Of a DNA stretch of 64,000 nucleotides, positions 56,986 to 64,000 are shown one piece after another. Numbering within the stretch: position 1 is the first letter of the stretch; each line of letters opens with the position of its first letter. Source of the stretch: Crocodylus rhombifer (taxonomy: Eukaryota; Chordata; Crocodylia; Crocodylidae). A program made the translations under genes and the position numbers. The DNA lies in NCBI GenBank assembly GCA_038503035.1, contig JAVSML010021692.1, positions 434,001 through 498,000 on the forward strand, written 5' to 3'. The notes beneath the pieces are model-generated. The model saw nothing but the letters and a program-made list of their open reading frames with translations. It was not told the DNA's origin and made no database searches.

Positions 56986-59000
56986 TGTCACTGAGGATAC
57001 ACTGCTGCAACTTGTCAAGGAATAATTTAAATAATAATTCCTAAAATTGCAAGACAGAAATTCACTTTTTATTTCCTATTTAACTTTAATTACTACTTAC
57101 CTTTTTCAGGTAAAGAAAGGATTTGTTAAAGATTCAGCATCTATATCCATTTGATTGCTAGTATTCTTGATCCTTATGACTTCCCAGAGGTCTTCCAGAA
57201 AAAAGGGATGGAAATACTAGATGCAACATTCTCAATATTTATAGGCTAAACAATACTTAAACAGAATCCCTTAAAAAAAGATTCCCCCACCCCCACTACA
57301 AATAATTAATTTTGCACACAGGATACTCATTTACATGAGTGCAAAGCAAATATAAAGCACCACCCTGTCAGAACAGAAACACATTACATCCACTCTGTGG
57401 ACCTGACCAAATCCTGAAAAAAACCCACAAAAGCATTTTGTGCAGTTTTCACAGGTGTATATAACTATACAGTATACAAGGAAGTACAGACTCAGACCTC
57501 ATGAGTTACGTAAATGGAAGCTAAATTAGTGACCAAAAAGATTTCAGCCAGGAAAAGTACACTCACCAATGGGAAAGACAATGTTAACTCAATCTGAGAT
57601 ACAAAAACTATTTACTGGCTAATATAAAGCTGGGACAAAGCAAAACAAAAACAAAAAAATGGTATTCAGGAGCAAGAGGGAATAGTGGCAACTTACTTAG
57701 TTTATAATAATTTAAAATGGAAACATAATGCATATTTAACATGTATGTTTATTTACTTCTCCCAACACCCTTCATCTATGTCTCATGATCTATTTTAGAT
57801 TGCAAACCATACAGGTCTGAGATTATGTACTCATGTAACTGTACAGCACCCAGCATAAAGGACACACGGTTGAGGCTAGGGTCTCTAAATTTTACAATAT
57901 AAATATAAAATGATTTTTGTATTACCAATGACTAAGCTAAACCAAATATACATAATTAGCAGGTGCCTCCCACAAGTTCATGGAAGTCTTTGTAATGATC
58001 ATAAGGGTGTTCAGAAGACACAACCCACGCCTGTAGGCTAAGAAAAGGGAAGTTAATCTATTTTCCAGTGTAAGTGTATGCGAGCACTTCACTGTCAATA
58101 CGATACTGCAAGTGCAACACTTTTACCCAGACCATGAATGTAGCAAACTGCAAATATTGATCAGATTATTTTCTGGGTTTAAATTTCTTTTATATGTCTG
58201 TACCTGGTTGAGTGAAATCTTAGCAAGTTAAGGGTTGGCATTTCTTCAAACAATGTAAATTAATGGCCAAGAACTTAGTGTTCTTGGCCAAGAAACAGAA
58301 CTGAAGCCTAACATGAAAATAGTATCATAGCTATGGTTGGCAAAATCCATATAGCCAACACTAGAGAACTGAAGTAACATGAGTCTGAAATATTTTATAA
58401 AATATGTCAGATAATTAGGATCCAAAAGGATTTCTGCCTGTGGATTTTGGGAAAGAGGATATGCCTCTCTGGTGTAATTTGGGATTGAAGGGGTATCTAA
58501 TCCTTATACTGACTCTCTCCACTGAGATAAATTTTACGTATCAGGTGTCTTCTGCTATACCACTTTACAGTGTAATATGGAATTCTTGCTCTAAACTACT
58601 ACTGCAAAAAGCCAGCTATTCTCTTGTTCAAAAGTACCTGAAACTGTCTTGAAAAGCGACAACATATGTATTCGGAAAACACATATACAGCATGTAGAGT
58701 GGAATAGCCTGAACATTTTTTTAAAAATAGCATATCCTATATTTTTCTCCAACTTAATGATACATACCTAGCATGTTTTAAGAAAGGTATTTTTGATGTA
58801 GAATTAATACTTACAGCTGATGGTTTTAGCTCTTTAATTGATCTTTCTAACCAGCTTGCAAAAGGGTTCCAAATGAGGGAAAGGCTGAAATAATGGGGAA
58901 CCTACACATGTGCCTGATGCCTGCTCCAATGTGTGCTAGTTAGCACAGACCAGAACAGACTCAATTAATTGGCTTGGCTTCATCTGTATTCTGCATCCCC
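56986..59000. other. AT-rich sequence, no gene seen
   Basis: No exon, RNA gene or repeat that I can support. Confidence 0.4.
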
Positions 59001-59004
59001 ACAC

Positions 59005-59083
59005 TTCAAAATGGCGGTAGGGGCACTTTAACTAAAGCTCATCGAACAAGCTTTAATTAAAGCACCCCTACCGCCATTTTGAA
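59005..59083. repeat. 35-bp-arm hairpin (fold-back MITE core)
   Basis: Arms 59005-59039 and 59049-59083 are reverse complements at 33 of 35 positions (left arm TTCAAAATGGCGGTAGGGGC then ACTTTAACTAAAGCT), with a 9-nt loop. A degenerate extension (CTGCATCC outside left, ACGCAG outside right) and repeated CTTTAATTAAAGCA words in the next 60 bp suggest a slightly larger fold-back element (about 58,940-59,160). Confidence 0.9.
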
Positions 59084-59160
59084 ACGCAGAACACTGAAAA
59101 CACAAAATACTGCGGATACTTTAATTAAAGCAGCTCCCCCCGACCTGCCACACTCTGGAG

Positions 59161-62100
59161 TACATGTAAAGATGCCAACAGAGACCAACTTTCATTTAGC
59201 TCTCATTGTAATGTAGTTTAGGACAAAACTGGAATAATAAATATTTTGTGTTTTACGGCCCAGTATATAAGCAATGGGGCCTCATTTCAATATTGCCAAC
59301 TCCTATATTTTTCTCAAATATGGTGTGTACTTTTTTAAAGCTCCAGCTTTTGCAGTCATACTTGTACATGATATCAACTTACAGTTAAAAAGGTTTCTCT
59401 CTTGTTTGCAAAGAAAACCCTGAAAATATAAATTGCTTATACTGTAAAGACTATGAAAGCACTGGACAAATAAAGAATCCAACATTAAAAAAAAATCTCA
59501 TGATTTCTGAAGACCTGACTCATGAATTTTGAAAGCTTGGGTCAGACAAAACCATAGTTCTCTGTTCTTCCAGAGCCCCGTTGTTCTGGAACATGAAGTT
59601 AGTGGCTAAGAAATTCCAGGTAGTGTACACTCAGAGGAACAATTCTATATTAATCCCTTCCCACTTGTCCAAAAAGAGTTCATGGCTGAAAAAGAGTCTG
59701 GAACATCTCTATGTCATGGCTATTTTGAGCAAAATTGAGCCATGAATGTTTTTAATTAAAAAGTGATGGCTTGCTTTTAATGTGTTTTTATGAGTCCAGC
59801 AGACAAAAGCTGTTGCTGTTTTCAATCTCTCTTCCTACTGAAACAATGTAAAAGGTTGGAGACAACTAATGTTCTGTTCACATCAAAATAAACACTTTTG
59901 TATAAAATACAATATGCTTCCTTGGAAGCATACAGGGAAGTGATATTAATCACGTCAGAATTTCCTTATGTATTTTGATTCCTCATTTTACTCTGGAATT
60001 AGTTTTCTTCTATTCAGGATTTTTCTAAAAGCCTAAATGATATTATGCAACAGGGTGGAAGGCATTGCAGCTAGGAAACTCTGGAACAAAAGAGAAAACT
60101 ATTACTATCAAATATAAATGATAGTTTGCACCTTTGTTTTTTAAACTAGTACAAAGCAAAATAGGGATTTCTTATTTCAGCTTAATTTAGAAAGAGAAAA
60201 ACTGATTTGTATTACTTTTGAACAGGAACTGTTCCATTTTCAAGTATTCTTAGTTTCATCATGCTCCTACAAGAAGTATTAGTATTCACTGTAACTGTAC
60301 AATATTCAAAAGCTTGCTCTGTGCAGATGTATAAAAAGAAACTTAGGAAAGTTTCTCTGCTGTTCCCAACAGCAGTATGATGGGAAACTTTCCAATTCTT
60401 TGCCTCAGCCCAGGCACCAATGCAAGTAAGAGGGGTCTGGGAACTGCTCTGAGGCCAAATCTGTACTAGTGTTTTAGTCATCAGTACAGTTCCATCAGTG
60501 AAATCATGGATATATTTGTCTTCCAAATAAGGGATCATTAGAATAATATCTCCAGGTTGACAAAGCAGTGAGAGAGCTGGTCAGCACTGAATATACCTTT
60601 GTGATGAATTCAGTGTTATTGTCACAGCTACAGCACACTGTTGCTTAAAGGTAGATTTGCTCATTTTCCTGTATACACATACATACTGGAGGACCAGTAG
60701 CCAAATCCAATTTTGCAATATTTCTACTATTCCATGTTGTATAATATAGACATGCATACTCATCAACACAAATAATTGTATGGCATATTCATTTGCCATA
60801 TTTTCTTATTAATTTAACGCATACACATTAAAAGACTATAAGAAAAAGAGAAAAAGTAGGCCAGATTTTTCAGTCTCTTTAAAGCAACTTTCCATTAGCC
60901 TTCCAATGCAGATTGCCCTCATGCACTCTATTCAACCACTAGGGTAGCCTGCACAAAGTAACCTTCCAAGGATAGGCTTCCAGTTTAAGAGGCATGTTGG
61001 AAAATGAAATAGCATCTGACTGTATCCCTGTACCCCAGCCATCTCCAGCTACAAAAATGGATTCTGGAGGATTCTTGAAGTTGAGGAACTTTGGGGCTGT
61101 TCTAATCTGTATTATGGGACTGTCTCAGTGCTAAGCAACCTAAAAAATGGAGAGACTGAAGGTGGCTTCAGGTCACTGTGCTCCCTCTATTTTATTCTTC
61201 CACTGGGGACAAGTCTTGAGATATTTTCCAAAATGGTGAGCAATATTTTTAAACATCCAAGAAAGTTTCTATTAAAAGATCTGTTGTGTGTGAGGCTGTA
61301 AAAGTGCTGCAACCTATTTCAACAGATCACATACTCATAACTACATTCTTTTGTACACGCAACAGAACAAACAATACTCATAGAAGTTCTGCTCGGTTCC
61401 TAGAAATGTGACCGATCAATGAGAAGATCAAGGGAGAACATCACAGTGAGTGATTTGCCAAAAGTATCCATACAATTGACATGATTGTTATTTTAGCTAA
61501 TAATGATATTTTAGTGATATTTTAACTAATAGAGCCTTTTCTCATGTAGAAACATTAGCACAGCCATAAATATTTTAGAGCTATTTCAGTTTTCTGTTAA
61601 AATTTGCCTATATTCCAGTGGGATCTCAGCCTGCAATACTGCTCCAAGGTATATTACATATAATCAGTCCCCATGAAACAAGTTCAGTAGTGCTGAATCC
61701 ATATAAGTGCTGATGCCAGTTATGTTAATGAAGCTGCCAGAATGCACTTCTTGTCATCCTGAAGCAGTGTTGCAACATCATTGTCACAGTGATTAGTGAT
61801 TGCCTATGACACAATCACACTGGGGCCAGACACAAACTTACTGTGGTGTCCAGTGGTTTCACAGATTGAGGGTAATATTTTAAAAGGCCAAAAGTGCCTT
61901 TTCAAATCAACAGCTGGTGGCAAATCTGGTCCAGCCGGCTCCCTTTGCACTGAAGAATGCAGATAAATTACCTATTTTCCTGCTGGGGAGTTCTCCAGTG
62001 TTGGGATGTCTCCAGCAGATGTAGAACCAACATATCAGCTCCTGCGCTTCATATTTTGCAGCCCTGAGTGAAGGAAGTTTGATCTGAATGGGAAGAAGTG

Positions 62101-62880
62101 GCCTAAATGTGCTGAGCTCCCACTGTTGCTAGTTAGCATAAGTATACCAGGGAGCATAGCAACCTTATAAAAATTAAGGCAGCCCCCAAGCTGTTCTATC
62201 TTGCACTGGTGCAGAGAAATAGGGAGCCATAATAGGTTGTCAGTTCTCTTCTCTTTTTTCTCCTCTGCCCTGGGTTGTTCACATTATCTGTATGGGGCAG
62301 GAAAGCATTCTTTGAAAGGCATGCCCTTAGGCTCATGCAGGACCGGTCAAGGCTCTTGGATCACTCTGAGGCAAAAGACATTTCAGCATGTTGCTCGCAT
62401 TAAATATTTTTAATAAATTATGTAGTCATGTGAACCTCTCTTTTGAGCTTAGGATATCTTTATTAACCCCTAAGACATTTCTCATAAGCACACCATGGAA
62501 GTGCAGTGATCATATTGAGATGTAAAGTATTATGAGCGAATATAAACTGCCATAATTGTCATATTGAAATATTTAAGACAAGGGTTTAACTACCTCTTAT
62601 TATTGGCTGATGATTTTTGGTTAATGCAAATATACAAATGTATATTTTACTGCTTGCTTAATATAACATCAAAACTATATTTGATACCAGCTCACTACTG
62701 AGACAGGATTTTTTTTATATAACTGCTAAGATAAGAACAGTCAAAAAGCCTGAGGCAGAATTGATGCAATCTAGGAAGCTTCCTCTAACCAACGTAAGCT
62801 GAACCAATAACCAACTGAAGTAACCTTCAGTTGTCAATTGGGAAAGGCAGGGAGAGGCCTGTACTAACCCAGACCTGTAG
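59161..62880. other. AT-rich sequence, no gene seen
   Basis: No exon or repeat can be supported. A 108-codon minus-strand frame at 60,212-60,538 was examined and not accepted. Confidence 0.4.
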
Positions 62881-63569
62881 CAGGGGGCACTAGAGCACAT
62901 CTCCCAGCCTTCTAGCCATTTGCAGCCCAGTTAAGTGTCCCCAGCCCCTCTCTGTCTACCCACAGGGGGTTCAGGAGCCCCCTGTCTGGGTCCTGGCCCA
63001 CCTTGAGGGAGCCTCTCCCATGGGAGGTTTCCCCCAGCCCAGGGCAGCCCCAGGGAGCCGAGGGGAATTTTTTCCCTCCCAAATCCCAGAGCTGCTTGCC
63101 TTAGCTGTTGCGAGGCTCAGAGATAACCCTGGGCAGACTCAGAGAGCAGAGATAAATACTTCTGCTCCCTTGCAAGTAGTTTTGCTTGAGATTTGCAGCA
63201 GCTGAGGCAAAACCAGTTGAGGAGGAGCAAGGAAATTTCCCCTGGAGGATTCCTTCTCCCTCCCTAGTGTGGCAGTTGCTGAAGCAATCATCAGCTGGGA
63301 AGCGGGGAAGAGCTGCCAAGGGTTGAAAAGCCCCTACCACAGGGGCTTTCGCTTCCCCCATGTGATGTGTAAACCCTGTTTAGGGAGGCCTGGGGGTCTT
63401 TTCCCCTGTTCCCCGCCACCTCCCGTCTCTATGGACTGACAGATGCAGGCAGGAGCAGGCTAGAGAGCAGAGGGGCGAGGCAGTCCGTGCTCCACTGGAG
63501 CAGGTAGCATGGCCCAAGGCTGCAAAGTATCCTGGGATGCTGGTGGACTGTGAATTAACTTGAACCAGG
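62881..63569. repeat. GC-rich stretch, upstream part of a dispersed element
   Basis: GC-rich and non-coding. The part from about 63,430 resembles 42,990-43,195 (GGAGCAGG, AGAGAGCAGAGGGG, CCTGGGATGCTGGTGGACTG). The earlier part has no counterpart in this window. Confidence 0.4.
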
Positions 63570-63770
63570 AAGGGATTTGTGACAGAAGCTCCATACACCA
63601 GTTTGACCTAAATCAGTTAAGTCTGATGCTACATCCAACCAGGTTTATCTTAGACCAGTTGTGACCATTTTGAAACTGGCTTCTATCTACTGAACTTCTG
63701 TTCTGTTACAGGTTTAAATCAGTTTATGATCGCTTAAACCAGTTTACGTAACTTCTGTTCCTACCCATAG
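63570..63770. repeat. Palindromic terminal block of a dispersed element, copy 2
   Basis: Second copy of the family at 43,196-43,397. Inverted ends are GACAGAAGCTCCATACACCAG and the complement of GTTTACGTAACTTCTGTTCC. Shared interior words are TCAGTTAAGTCTGATGCTAC and CTGTTCTGTTACAGGTTTAAA. Confidence 0.7.
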
Positions 63771-64000
63771 TGATAAACCTGCACTCAAGTAGCATTTTCA
63801 CTGATCCCACTGCAAGATTTGGTACCTAGTGTGGAAGTGGCCAAGTGCGCTATAATGCCTGCTGTGAAGCTGGTATGAAGACCTTAAATATACTGAGTTA
63901 GGAGTCTTTGTTCTACTTTGCACTCATGGCTCGCTTAGATAGCACCAAACTTACCTGCATTAGACAAAACACCTGGGGTAGAAGTGATATCTTTGATTAG
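63771..64000. other. Window end, unassigned
   Basis: No gene seen. The last bases (AGTGATATCTTTGATTAG) may be the start of a copy of the family with TCTTTTATTAGACCAA words seen at 35.2 and 38.4 kb. Confidence 0.3.

Noticed and set aside
60212..60538. 108-codon minus-strand open frame
   Set aside because: The longest frame in the right-hand AT-rich part, but no recognisable domain, no supporting promoter and no clear splice signals. Length is within chance expectation over several kilobases.
1..64000. Endogenous retrovirus or other viral insertion
   Set aside because: No LTR pair, primer-binding site or gag/pol/env-type motifs seen. All RT motifs belong to CR1 LINEs.

Overview
This is vertebrate nuclear DNA, almost all of it non-coding. 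The mix of chicken-repeat-1 (CR1) LINEs in every state of decay, many short non-autonomous hAT-like DNA transposons, MIR-like and tRNA-derived SINE pieces, and one CpG-island promoter in AT-rich unique sequence fits a sauropsid. A crocodilian is my best guess and a turtle is possible. There is no bacterial or viral gene organisation, CRISPR array or operon. The assignment rests on repeat types recognised by eye; no database was searched.

Layout. Positions 1-4165 hold a frame-broken CR1 copy, a 957-bp hAT-like element with a perfect 8-bp target-site duplication, and a fold-back element with long inverted arms. Positions 4.2-37 kb are mostly AT-rich unique sequence with scattered hAT-like and CR1 fragments. 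If the promoter at 37-38 kb drives leftward transcription, this part is probably intron of that gene. At about 37.26-38.28 kb lies a CpG island with GC boxes and four ATTGG (inverted CCAAT) boxes. On the minus strand it contains a Kozak-like ATG, nine codons and a canonical splice donor, which I read as the first coding exon of a host gene I cannot name. No later exon could be identified.

Positions 38.3-47.7 kb contain further fold-back elements, SINE pieces and CR1 ends. The 47.7-54.5 kb block is the most informative. An 81-87 bp inverted repeat with a CA/TG microsatellite core brackets about 5.15 kb. Inside are a CR1 copy with an uninterrupted ORF2 (endonuclease plus reverse transcriptase, 931 codons from a GTG) and a second, broken CR1 on the same strand. 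A third CR1, on the opposite strand and interrupted by an insertion, lies just beyond. Positions 55-64 kb hold two larger DNA transposons, a 35-bp-arm hairpin and a second copy of a repeat family also seen at 43 kb.

Main observation: at the ORF1/ORF2 junction of the intact CR1, the last two sense codons of ORF1 form the heptamer T TTA AAC directly before the TAA stop. The -1 frame entered there is the ORF2 frame. That frame has no ATG until codon 84, beyond the first two endonuclease catalytic positions. This raises the possibility that ORF2 is expressed by -1 ribosomal frameshifting from ORF1, which other copies of the family can test.
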